The notes under the pieces are model-generated. The model saw nothing but the letters and a program-made list of their open reading frames with translations. It was not told the origin of the DNA and did not search any database. Shown here in pieces: positions 55,852 to 62,910 of a DNA stretch of 64,000 nucleotides. A program made the position numbers and the translations under genes. How positions within the stretch are numbered: position 1 is the first letter of the stretch; the number at the start of each line of letters is the position of its first letter. Origin of the DNA: Nitrospira sp. KM1 (GTDB lineage: Bacteria > Nitrospirota > Nitrospiria > Nitrospirales > Nitrospiraceae); the NCBI RefSeq assembly GCF_011405515.1, contig NZ_AP022671.1:1612001-1676000 (forward strand). Direction: 5' to 3'.

Positions 55852-56604
55852 TCAGGGAGCCACTCGACCATCGATCGTTTCCCCGTTTGCATCGTCGTAG
55901 TACTTTTCCCGAAAAATCGGACACAATCCTTTGGTTTGGATCCTAGCCGTCACGTCTTTGATCATGCCACTGCTACCGCAGAGATACACCTCCAGATTCT
56001 TCACATCAGCCAATTCCTCAACCAACTGCGTCACACGGCCCGTCCGGCCTGTCCATTCCGCTTCAGGACGGGACAGAGTCGGCACAAATATCCCTTCAGG
56101 ATCTCGCCGAATGAGCGAGGCCAATTCATCCACGTAATAAAGATCCCGTTGAGTTCGCAGCCCCCAGTACAGTCTCATCGGCCTCGGCCGCTCGCGCTCC
56201 GCGTTCAGGAGGATCATTGACCGAATCGGCGCTATACCGGTGCCGGTGGCGATAAATAACAACTCCCTGTCGGTGTCATCGCGCAAATAGAAGTTCCCAG
56301 CCGGACCCGCAAATGTTACAGAATCACCCTCGTTCAGCCTGAACAAATAATTCGATCCCGGTCCTCCCTGAACCAGGTTCAATAGAAGCGAAACGTTTTT
56401 CGCATCCGCCGGTGAGGAGGCGATCGAGTACGGCCGCGTGACGGGCCGGCCGATTCGTGAATCCGGCACCTCGAACGATATGAACTGTCCGGCCTTGAAT
56501 GATATCGTCTCCGGATCAGTCAGATGAAAATCGATCTGCCGCACGTCATGCGTCAGCTGTGCCACATGCGCAACCTTCGCTGCGAATCGTTGGACAGGAC
56601 TCAT
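55852..56604 (-). CDS. FAD/NAD-binding oxidoreductase, ferredoxin reductase family
   Basis: 250 aa. FAD domain with RPYSIASSP (RxYS), NAD domain with GTGIAPIRSM and the C-terminal YLCGSSGMI. No ferredoxin domain is attached, so a separate partner is needed. Soluble electron-transfer flavoprotein, e.g. of the ferredoxin-NADP reductase or phenol-hydroxylase reductase class. Confidence 0.88.
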   Translation of the reverse strand: MSPVQRFAAKVAHVAQLTHDVRQIDFHLTDPETISFKAGQFISFEVPDSRIGRPVTRPYSIASSPADAKNVSLLLNLVQGGPGSNYLFRLNEGDSVTFAGPAGNFYLRDDTDRELLFIATGTGIAPIRSMILLNAERERPRPMRLYWGLRTQRDLYYVDELASLIRRDPEGIFVPTLSRPEAEWTGRTGRVTQLVEELADVKNLEVYLCGSSGMIKDVTARIQTKGLCPIFREKYYDDANGETIDGRVAP

Positions 56605-57069
56605 CGTTGTCCTTCTTTCTGAAAAAATCCCATTACGTTATGTCCGCGCGGGAAAGCCATCCTCGAATGCACGGTCGCTTCGATCCGGTTCGATTGTATG
56701 ATACCGCATCGACGATCCGTCATGTCGTGAGCGCCCTGACGTCCTTCAACCACACTTTATGATCCCCGCCAAGGGTCGGATTTGAAGCAGGGAGGCTCCG
56801 ATAGTCGCTAGGACGTGACCTTCACGAAAGACAAGGTTGGAGGTCAGGATATCTTGTCGCGACTGATTTCTCGTACGGAACATCAGCCGGTGCTCGGCTG
56901 TCAGGAGATCGGGCCAGCAAATCAGGGGTGAGTACACCTCGTGCCACCTACACAGACCGTGTCGAGGCGTGGAGAAATCACAGACCGCTCATCGTCCCAC
57001 GTCGGTTCGGCTTTACGATCTCGCCCTCAATGGCATGATGGAAAAATCCAATAATCGCACATATCGGCA
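56605..57069. other. 465-bp region without a supported gene
   Basis: No gene with convincing start and family. A 63-codon frame on the minus strand (56746-56937) has protein-like composition and may be the remnant of an older gene, but no family was recognised. The rest should hold the reductase promoter at the left. Confidence 0.4.
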
Positions 57070-57507
57070 TCACAGCCGTTCTTCATCCAGTTCGATGAGG
57101 TCGACCCAGGTCGCCACGGGAGGAAGCGTTTCCATCTGCGCGCCGCGCTTCCTAGCCACGTCCCTCATGCGTCCCTGGTATCTTTCGCGCGCGCCATCGT
57201 CTTTGGGGCCGGAAGACAGCAACGCGTGAGACCACTGCGCGACGTCCTGAGCTGTACGTGTACGACCATGGGCGTGGACCCATTCGAGGATCTCATGATC
57301 CGTACCCCCGGCCAATATCCGTTGTTCGAGCGCTGTCGCATCCAGCTGAAGAAAATCGATCAGATATTTGTCAAATCCAACCGTGATGTAGTTGTAATCC
57401 TGGATCTTGCCGGCATGACGCAGCCGCACTTTATCGATAAACCGTCCGAGATGCGCAATGCCGCCGAGCAGAACTTTGGGGCTGCGGGGATACTTGCCTT
57501 GTGTCAT
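57070..57507 (-). CDS. DUF5069-family protein
   Basis: 145 aa from ATG 57507, which has GGAGGCACTCACG just upstream. Starts TQGKYPRSPKVLLGGIAHLG and ends in LPPVATWVDLIELDEERL, the pattern of the small DUF5069 proteins. Soluble, no known activity. Confidence 0.7.
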   Translation of the reverse strand: MTQGKYPRSPKVLLGGIAHLGRFIDKVRLRHAGKIQDYNYITVGFDKYLIDFLQLDATALEQRILAGGTDHEILEWVHAHGRTRTAQDVAQWSHALLSSGPKDDGARERYQGRMRDVARKRGAQMETLPPVATWVDLIELDEERL

Positions 57508-57589
57508 CGTGAGTGCCTCCATTGGTGAACCAGCGGCGCGCCTCGTGAAACGACCCGCACAGACCATGGTCATAAATGATAACCGCCAA

Positions 57590-57985
57590 TTAAGGATGCA
57601 GGACATGCAGTCCGAGGACATCTTCAAATGGGTCATAATCGCGATCGTTATGGAGTAACGTGTGTCCTTCCCGAAGACAAAACGTCGCGATGAGACAATC
57701 GATCGTTCTGCGAACAGTGCGTCCCGCAGCGCGAAGCCGCCGATAGTTCAACGCTGTTTCCAGAGCTAATTGAACCGTTCCCGTTTCAAAAATCTCCAAC
57801 TTGAGCAATTCCTCTCGAACGGTACCAAATTGACCCTCTGTTGCAGCTCCTTGGAGTACTTCACAGAGGATAAGATCGGTCAGACCGAGGCGTTCAATGG
57901 TCAGGTTGGCTTCAAGCCAGTCAGCATGAGGAGTATGCGTGCCGCGCAGGTAATCGATCCATATCGTAGTATCGACAATGATCAC
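57590..57985 (-). CDS. vapC: VapC-type PIN-domain toxin
   Basis: 131 aa. Begins MIIVDTTIWIDYLRG with the first metal Asp, then an LILCEVLQG Glu and TIDCLIATF/HNDRDYDPF with the later acidic residues. A Mg-dependent RNase that usually cleaves tRNA. Its start overlaps the antitoxin stop by ATGA (57982-57985). All PIN acidic residues are present, so it looks intact. Confidence 0.9.
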   Translation of the reverse strand: MIIVDTTIWIDYLRGTHTPHADWLEANLTIERLGLTDLILCEVLQGAATEGQFGTVREELLKLEIFETGTVQLALETALNYRRLRAAGRTVRRTIDCLIATFCLREGHTLLHNDRDYDPFEDVLGLHVLHP

Positions 57986-58197
57986 GAAGCAGCCTTAATG
58001 CGGCCTTCGCGCATAACACCGAGATCCTCTTCCCAGGCAACCTTTCCGCGTAAACGGCGAATGCCTTCTTGCCCCTTGACCTTGATGAGCAACCGAAGCC
58101 CCTCTTCAACCACAGCTTTCTTAGTTGAGAGTCCCGTTGCCTTCATCGCCTGCTTCATGAGGCCGTTGTCAATTACAATGTTAGTACGCATGGTCAT
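57982..58197 (-). CDS. vapB: VapB-type antitoxin
   Basis: 71 aa from ATG 58197, with GGAGAGGGACC upstream; longer starts are unsupported. A ribbon-helix-helix-like N-terminus (MRTNIVIDNGLMKQAMKA) and a C-terminal tail that would wrap the toxin. Coupled to vapC; the pair probably autoregulates. Confidence 0.88.
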   Translation of the reverse strand: MTMRTNIVIDNGLMKQAMKATGLSTKKAVVEEGLRLLIKVKGQEGIRRLRGKVAWEEDLGVMREGRIKAAS

Positions 58198-58612
58198 GGT
58201 CCCTCTCCGAAGTAGAATGTGTATAGCATGACAAATAATACACATAGGATTTCATGTAAGCAAGACGCGGGGAATGTCTTTCGTTACGTCTCCGTCGCGC
58301 GGAAACAAATCGGCGGGTGCCGCAGGCAATAGGAAGACCGGAAGCGAAGCTGTGCAACCTACCGCCCGAAATGGACGACGTCAGCGATTAAGGGGTTTGA
58401 ACTTCCAGGGCAGCTAGAGTTTCCCCATGCACGCAACACTTATACTTTATAGGAAGCAATCAGAGTTTCGCGCAACGAAAACGCTCACCCCGCCCGGCCC
58501 GCTCAGTGAGCTACGAAGTCCCAGAAACGAACGTGCGGCCGGGTCAGGTGCGGCGTTTGGTTCGGCCCCGATAGCCTGTTCACCTGCCGACGGAATAATG
58601 GCTGGTCTGGAA
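58198..58612. other. 415-bp region without a recognised gene
   Basis: Nothing convincing in six frames beyond short frames. It contains the vapBC promoter region on the left and the carbonic anhydrase 3' end on the right. No attC, IS end or terminator was recognised. Confidence 0.4.
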
Positions 58613-59161
58613 TTAAAGATCCGTCACACAACCCGTCAGGTCCATCAGAAGGCACCGGACCCGGATGTCCTTCCATGCATCACCGCTCGCGCGGGATGCA
58701 TTCTTGCGCTGGTTCTCGCAGAAGTCTTTGACCTCCCTTGCGAAATGTCGTGCCTCCGCGCGGTGGAACTTCTCTAACTTCGACACGTCTCGGGCCTTGC
58801 TGTATTCCTCCCGCACCTTCGAATCGGGGTGAAGGTACTTGTAGGCACCGCAATCGAGGTGTTCGAGAAGGAAGATGTCTTTGATATCGCGGTGCAGGAG
58901 GTTGATTGCGGCGGCCAGGTGGTCGAAGAAGACCGTTTTCCAGGGTAGCGCGGGCTCCTTTGTATCTGGTGTTGATGTCAGCAGTCGAGCACCCATCGCA
59001 GCCCCGGCAAAAATGGCTTGGTCATACCGGTTCTGCAGGTTCAATCTGTTCATGAAGCCGACGGTATTGTCCAGCAACCGCACATCCATGCACGAAAGGA
59101 GCAGGACCTGCTTCCGAGGCGGCTCATCGAAAACGGACTTTTGAACAGGAGCCCGAGCCAT
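58613..59161 (-). CDS. beta-carbonic-anhydrase-like protein
   Basis: 182 aa from ATG 59161, with AGGAGG 6-7 bases upstream. CMDVR (CxDxR) near residue 25 and HLDCG (HxxC) near residue 105 are the zinc ligands of beta-carbonic anhydrases. The rest is shorter than the usual 200-220 residues, so function as a true carbonic anhydrase is probable but not certain. A 7-bp hairpin (59182-59204) lies in its leader. Confidence 0.72.
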   Translation of the reverse strand: MARAPVQKSVFDEPPRKQVLLLSCMDVRLLDNTVGFMNRLNLQNRYDQAIFAGAAMGARLLTSTPDTKEPALPWKTVFFDHLAAAINLLHRDIKDIFLLEHLDCGAYKYLHPDSKVREEYSKARDVSKLEKFHRAEARHFAREVKDFCENQRKNASRASGDAWKDIRVRCLLMDLTGCVTDL

Positions 59162-59352
59162 TGAAAACCTCCTTCGCCGAACGCCCCGGTTCAACGGCGG
59201 GGCGAGAATGTGTCCAGCGCGCCGTAGGCGCCTAATGCCGTCACGCACCTGCGGCGCGCCCGCTCTGAAGTCTCACGGTCCGCTGCAACCTGCGTGTCAT
59301 ACGGCGCCTCGATCATCTGGAAGAACCCATTATTGTCGAAAACCTGTACCCA

Positions 59353-59820
59353 CTACTCCGCCTCCAGGCGCCCTTTCATGTCAGTGTATGCCGTTTCGAT
59401 TAGCTTCATGAGAGCCGTGGCATCGACGTCACGTTCGGGCCTGAGTTTCACATGGCGCATGAACTTGCCTGTGCCTTCCAACAGGCCCATCGGATCGGCA
59501 ATCTCGGCGCCACGAAAGAACCCGACATTGACGTGAGCTTTGAAGGCATTGACGTGAGCTTTGAAGGCATTGACGTGAGCTTTGAAGGCATTGACGTAGG
59601 CGAATGCCGCATCACCTACACACGCCGTCGGATGACCATCATGCAATAACTCTCGAACATCGTCGCCGCAGTCGCGCATGACCTCAAACCAGCGCTGCGC
59701 GATCGCCCCCAATTTACCCGAATGCTCACGCATCCAGACTTCGATAGCGAGATCTCGCTTGACCGAACTCGGGAACCGCAGAAGCTGGCTCACGGCGATT
59801 TCATTTTGACGGTGGGCCAC
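59353..59820 (-). CDS. DUF1801-like protein with in-frame tandem repeat
   Basis: 155 aa from GTG 59820. DUF1801-type features: VRELLHDGHPTACVGDAAFAYVN and FFRGAEIADPMGLLEGTGKFMRHVKL. In relatives this core has a single YVNAFKAHVNVGFF segment; here VNAFKAH occurs three times in a row through a 21-bp DNA repeat. The reading frame is kept. A small soluble fold of unknown function, and the kind of gene often found in integron cassettes. It lies just downstream (in the cassette direction) of a degenerate attC. Confidence 0.72.
   Translation of the reverse strand: MAHRQNEIAVSQLLRFPSSVKRDLAIEVWMREHSGKLGAIAQRWFEVMRDCGDDVRELLHDGHPTACVGDAAFAYVNAFKAHVNAFKAHVNAFKAHVNVGFFRGAEIADPMGLLEGTGKFMRHVKLRPERDVDATALMKLIETAYTDMKGRLEAE
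59527..59597. repeat. 21-bp direct tandem repeat, three full copies plus a partial
   Basis: ATTGACGTGAGCTTTGAAGGC repeats exactly at 59527-59547, 59548-59568 and 59569-59589, and the fourth starts at 59590 before diverging. Being a multiple of three, it adds residues without breaking the frame. Confidence 0.95.
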
Positions 59821-59856
59821 AAAGCTGAAATCCCGAGTCTCCCGCTCTCCAGCACC

Positions 59857-59991
59857 GAATAATGTCCCCGTTCAGCGGCCTCACACTCAGCCCATGACGG
59901 CGCGCGGACGCGCCACCATTGAGTCGGAGTGCCGGCACGCCCGCGCGCCAGCACTTTATCGGTCCCGGACCGCTTCAACGGATTGTTATAC
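59857..59991 (-). other. degenerate attC site (integron recombination site), 135 bp
   Basis: On the minus strand: R'' GTATAAC (59991-59985), L'' with GTTGAAGCGG, then a GC-rich palindromic middle, L' with CCGCTGAACGG, and R' ATTATTC (59863-59857). L'' and L' pair with an extra base in L'', the polarity mark of attC. The R' core has lost the first G of GTT, so the site may be inactive. The stop codon of the upstream cassette ORF falls inside R''. Confidence 0.55.
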
Positions 59992-60525
59992 GCCATTTCG
60001 AGGGAACAACATGTCAAGCAATTGAGATTGGTTCAGTCGTGGGCAGAAACGACTCAGAGGTACATTTCTGTAGCCCTCTCGCTGCTTCCTCTCACCTTCA
60101 GTATTGCGTCGACCAGGGACTACCGACTTTGCGCCTGCCGAGATATCCGGCATAGGACAGTCTGGGGTGCTTCCGAAGAAGCGGAAATGGGCAATCGAAA
60201 GATCGTGGAGATTGTGCGCTACCAGGATGACACATGACCCGGGCATGCTCGAACAGGACAGACAAACCGACACGTGCGGTGGGGTCTTTTCGGCATGAGT
60301 CTGCTTGAGTTGGATGTATCGCGCGCGAGCATCTAGCGCGAGAACGATGTCGAAGCCTGAGTCATCGACTTCGGAGTTCAGAATCTGAAGGCAGCTTAAA
60401 GGATCCCGCGCCCACTGCGCACCCGCGATTGCACCGATCATCGCATGGCGTAGCACGTTCTCCACGTAGCTAGATCGTTCGGCGAGAGCTTGGATCTGAG
60501 TGGTTCTAGCGGGAGCGTGTGTCAT
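59986..60525 (-). CDS. integron cassette ORF of unknown function
   Basis: 179 aa. The ATG at 60525 lies three bases after an attC core (GTTAGACGCC), the classical cassette layout; the TAA lies within the next attC R''. The protein has a GFDIVLALDARARYIQLKQ core, a pattern seen in uncharacterised cassette proteins that resembles restriction-like or nuclease-fold segments, but no catalytic set is clear. No signal peptide or membrane helix. Confidence 0.72.
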   Translation of the reverse strand: MTHAPARTTQIQALAERSSYVENVLRHAMIGAIAGAQWARDPLSCLQILNSEVDDSGFDIVLALDARARYIQLKQTHAEKTPPHVSVCLSCSSMPGSCVILVAHNLHDLSIAHFRFFGSTPDCPMPDISAGAKSVVPGRRNTEGERKQREGYRNVPLSRFCPRLNQSQLLDMLFPRNGV

Positions 60526-60528
60526 GGC

Positions 60529-60609
60529 GTCTAACGCTCTGCTTCACCGGCACGAAACCGGCAAGCGCAGCGCCGCCGGATGAGCGTCCGGTGCAAGCGG
60601 TTGTTGGGC
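60529..60609 (-). other. attC site, 81 bp, matching consensus cores
   Basis: On the minus strand: R'' GCCCAAC (60609-60603, RYYYAAC), L'' CCGCTTGCACC, a GC-rich hairpin, L' GGTGAAGCAG, R' GTTAGAC (60535-60529, GTTRRRY). L'' and L' are complementary apart from an unpaired G in L'', the extrahelical base that sets strand choice by IntI. This combination is hard to get by chance. Confidence 0.85.
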
Positions 60610-60613
60610 TGCT

Positions 60614-60796
60614 TTACGGCTGGGTAACCCCAAGATCCTTGCAGATCTTCCGAGCCAAGCGATCGTTGATTTCATATGGCGTGGAATGGCACTTCGCTTG
60701 TTCTGAGATGGGTTATGCCACTACGAAAACTCCCGCCCTCCCCACAAGTGCGCAGCCATGGTTTGAAAGATGCCGCAGTAGATCGCGGCGTTTCAT
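60614..60796 (-). pseudogene. hicA: hicA toxin gene, broken by two frameshifts
   Basis: The ATG at 60796 begins KRRDLLRHLSNHGCALV, a HicA start. After about 25 codons the frame must shift to read WHNPSQNKRSAIPRH and again to read EINDRLARKICKDLGV, the HicA C-terminus. It ends five bases before an attC R'' core, so it is the last gene of a cassette. HicA is a dsRNA-binding-fold mRNA interferase; this copy should be dead. Confidence 0.75.
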
Positions 60797-61004
60797 ACCG
60801 CGATCGTGAGCTCTTCGTGGCCATTGCCCGCAGCCTCCTTCGCGTCGGCGTGGTTCATCCCAAGGCTTCGCTGAGGGTGACTCTTAGGGATCGGACAAGC
60901 TCATCACGGGTGCGCTCCTGGCAATTGACGCCCGGCACCTCTTCGATCCAGCCGATCCACCACTGACCGTCCTGCTTAACTACAGCTGTAGAAGTCTGGT
61001 TCAT
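60793..61004 (-). pseudogene. hicB: hicB antitoxin gene with a -1 frameshift
   Basis: The ATG at 61004 follows AGGAGG. NQTSTAVVKQDGQWWIGWIEE and PGVNCQERTRDELVRSL are typical HicB. The frame stops early at 60855 after EALG; losing one base there hides the tail DAKEAAGNGHEELTIAV, whose stop overlaps the hicA start by ATGA. So hicBA was one coupled pair before decay. Confidence 0.78.
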
Positions 61005-61137
61005 GGTGAAACCTCCTGAACGCATCGTACCGCGCTCACGAATTTGATCATCAAGCAGCCGAACAATGATTGGGCGATCGGCAGAAGACCCGGAGCCACG
61101 ATTTGGTGCCCTCATAACACGCCACCGATCCTGCCGG

Positions 61138-61166
61138 ATAGTACACCGGAATCGTTTTTGTCTCAA
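61138..61166 (-). promoter_or_regulatory. sigma70-like promoter upstream of hicB
   Basis: On the minus strand, -35 TTGAGA (61166-61161), 17-base spacer, -10 TACTAT (61143-61138), about 135 bp before hicB. It lies between the integrase stump and the first cassette and could drive the cassette run. Confidence 0.5.
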
Positions 61167-61234
61167 TCGGTCGCGACCGGATGCCATGTACCATGGCTCT
61201 TATGCGGATCGGCGTAATACCACATTGAGTAGGT

Positions 61235-61412
61235 TCATCCCATCAGTGGACTTCGAACACACGGTCTTCGGTTGAGCACATGTGTGTAAATCATCGTCGT
61301 TTTCACGGCGCGATGGCCCCAACAACTCCTGAACCGTTCGAACGTCAGAGCCGTTTTCAAGCAGGTGTGTAGCAAAGGAATGCCGGAATGTGTGGCACAT
61401 GCCCGCTTTGGA
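61235..61412 (-). pseudogene. C-terminal remnant of an integron-type tyrosine integrase
   Basis: Reads [19 protein letters not shown] and [13 protein letters not shown], then after a one-base shift at a G-run reads [16 protein letters not shown] and ends VRSPLMG. HTFRH (HxxR), LGH and the Tyr in MIYTH are the last catalytic residues; [11 protein letters not shown] and VRSP near the end are typical of IntI rather than XerC/D. Everything before the HxxR box is missing. It reads in the same direction as the cassettes. Confidence 0.75.
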
Positions 61413-61421
61413 AATAAGAAC

Positions 61422-61456
61422 GGGGACAGGCGCCGGCGAGGCCGGAGCCAGTCCCC
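61422..61456. repeat. REP-like imperfect palindrome
   Basis: Arms GGGGACAGGCGCCGG and CCGGAGCCAGTCCCC pair over 15 positions with two mismatches around a 5-base loop. Similar GGGGAC..GTCCCC units are scattered in many genomes. It sits exactly between the gltD-like tail and the integrase stump. Confidence 0.6.
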
Positions 61457-61458
61457 TC

Positions 61459-61549
61459 TTACTTCACTGACTGCTTAGCGGATTTTCCGGACGGGAGGTA
61501 CTTGTCGATGCTGGCGGTCATCTTGTGGCCTTTGCAATTGCCCGGACTA
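61459..61549 (-). pseudogene. decayed second copy of the gltD 3' end
   Basis: [23 protein letters not shown]-stop matches the end of the intact gene at 62911 (GRKMAGGIDRYLQAGKSAKKSVS-stop), and one base shift upstream gives IVRAIA matching IVWAIA. About 60 per cent identical at the protein level; same strand as gltD, 1.4 kb downstream. Confidence 0.7.
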
Positions 61550-61768
61550 TGAGCGCGAGGATGAGCCCATCGCCTCCCACTCCTCTATTCCGATCAGCCT
61601 CCTCGGCTTCAACGCTCCGCTCGTATATGCCACACGCATTGCATCTTCGAGCCACGCCAAACGTTGAGCCGGCGTCGCAGCCAAGGTCGCGGTGAGGAGA
61701 TTTTGATCATTGGCATTCCAATCCGTTGAATGCGCAACGTTCTGAGAATCGCCGTAGCTGCCGGCCAT
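61547..61768 (-). CDS. small partner protein of a nucleotidyltransferase
   Basis: 73 aa from ATG 61768, one base after the upstream stop. Contains ATPAQRLAWLEDAMRVAYTSGAL, a helical pattern common in the small gene next to such nucleotidyltransferases. Role as partner or substrate unproven. Its stop overlaps the gltD-tail remnant. Confidence 0.6.
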   Translation of the reverse strand: MAGSYGDSQNVAHSTDWNANDQNLLTATLAATPAQRLAWLEDAMRVAYTSGALKPRRLIGIEEWEAMGSSSRS

Positions 61769-61769
61769 A

Positions 61770-62270
61770 TCAGTGATCTTCCTTCCGCCGTCGAATAGCT
61801 TCCAGCTGCTCAATGTCGACCAGATCTTGTGGCCTACCGGCTCGCCGTTTCAAGGTGATCAAGTCGTCGATCGACGCAATCCTGATCTTCGTCCTGTTCA
61901 ACAAGACTTCCTGAGACCGGGACCACAATCCCTCGAAGGGGACTTCAAGTTTCAACAGCAAGCCTATCACCCGCATTGGATTCGTCGAGTCAACGAGCGA
62001 GAATGCCCGCATGTGCTTCTCGCGAAGCCATAGCTCTCGGGCGGCGGGATCGGCAAACTGCTCGGGCATGACCGGTACTTGAGGGCGAAATCCTTTCCCC
62101 ACTAGAACCTGTATCATTTTCATCGCTTCTTGAGGCGCCAGATCAACAGCTAAATCCACGTCGGCAGTCAATCTGGCATAGCCGTGCAGTACCGTGGCAA
62201 GACCGCCGACGACGACATAGCGTACTCCTGCCACATTGAGTAACTCGAATATGGGCTCGAAGACCGACAC
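61770..62270 (-). CDS. nucleotidyltransferase-fold protein, possible toxin-antitoxin component
   Basis: 166 aa from GTG 62270. VVGGLATVLHGYARLTADVDL gives the GG and DxD motif of the pol-beta NTase superfamily; the C-terminal half has a charged helix with TLKRRAGRPQDLVDIEQL. The pair with a small downstream gene is common in accessory regions and is often treated as a toxin-antitoxin pair (AbiEii or MNT-like). A GTTTAGA sequence 15 bp before the start only weakly resembles an attC core. Confidence 0.72.
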   Translation of the reverse strand: MSVFEPIFELLNVAGVRYVVVGGLATVLHGYARLTADVDLAVDLAPQEAMKMIQVLVGKGFRPQVPVMPEQFADPAARELWLREKHMRAFSLVDSTNPMRVIGLLLKLEVPFEGLWSRSQEVLLNRTKIRIASIDDLITLKRRAGRPQDLVDIEQLEAIRRRKEDH

Positions 62271-62596
62271 GGCGTCATTCTAAACAACTGCGACACAATT
62301 AGCAGCCGCTCTCTGCTTTGGCAGATATCCTATACAACCCGTTCTCATCAGATCCTGTGCAGGTGACGCGGCAAACCTGGCGGGTCCGCCAACATGCGTT
62401 ACTCCCCGCCTCCCAATGGGGGGGACGGAACGCCCAGCACGCGACTTGTGCCGAAGCGCGGGTCCAGTACATGCTGAGCGGATGCAGTCGTGCTTCACGA
62501 CGGCGAGGACTGCCCGCAGTTCCATCCCGCGCAATATCGGATGGCAGAGGCGAGGCATTGTACGGTCAAGCTGAGACACCCGGAGCGTGCGGCGTT

Positions 62597-62719
62597 TCAT
62601 CCTCGCTGCTCCCCGTTCTTGATTCCAGCCCATCTCATGTCCTGGACGGCACGAATGGCGAGATGGCTTAACCGTTCTTTGACGAGTCGGAGACCCGATT
62701 CACCGAGGAGGATCTTCAA
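62597..62719 (-). pseudogene. decayed DUF5615 (PIN-like) toxin remnant
   Basis: KILLGESGLRLVKERL and AIRAVQDMRWAGIKNGE match the start of DUF5615 proteins (usually KILLDE.., VQEMGWAG.KNGE). The metal Asp is Gly, and the frame then breaks; further weak similarity goes on to about 62460 in shifted frames. TTG 62719 overlaps the DUF433 stop. Confidence 0.6.
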
Positions 62720-62901
62720 GCGGTCTTAGCAAGTTTCAGCAGAGTCGACTTGGAACATTCGAGGACTTGAATCGCCTGCTGACGCGTGACCGTCGGAAAG
62801 TTCTGGAGAAGCTCACCGAGCGACAAACCGGCTTCAAGATTGGTAATCAATGCTTCAACAGGCACTCGTGTTCCCTTGAATGCCGGGGCGCCATTGGCAA
62901 T
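62716..62901 (-). pseudogene. 5'-truncated DUF433 antitoxin-like gene
   Basis: 61 codons: GAPAFKGTRVPVEALITNLEAG and FPTVTRQQAIQVLE are DUF433 hallmarks. The first ten or so residues of the family are missing; no ATG is in frame. It begins in the gltD reading frame directly after the gltD stop. Pairs with the DUF5615 remnant. Confidence 0.65.
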
Positions 62902-62910
62902 GCCCTCCCC

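Noticed and set aside
56746-56937. 63-codon minus-strand frame
   Set aside because: No family, no good start; could be a gene remnant but cannot be supported.
59182-59204. Hairpin in the carbonic-anhydrase leader as an attC
   Set aside because: Only 7 bp of stem and no flanking core sites matching RYYYAAC/GTTRRRY.
62270-62290. GTTTAGA sequence before the nucleotidyltransferase as a third attC core
   Set aside because: Mismatches to GTTRRRY and no pairable L''/L' arms could be found upstream.
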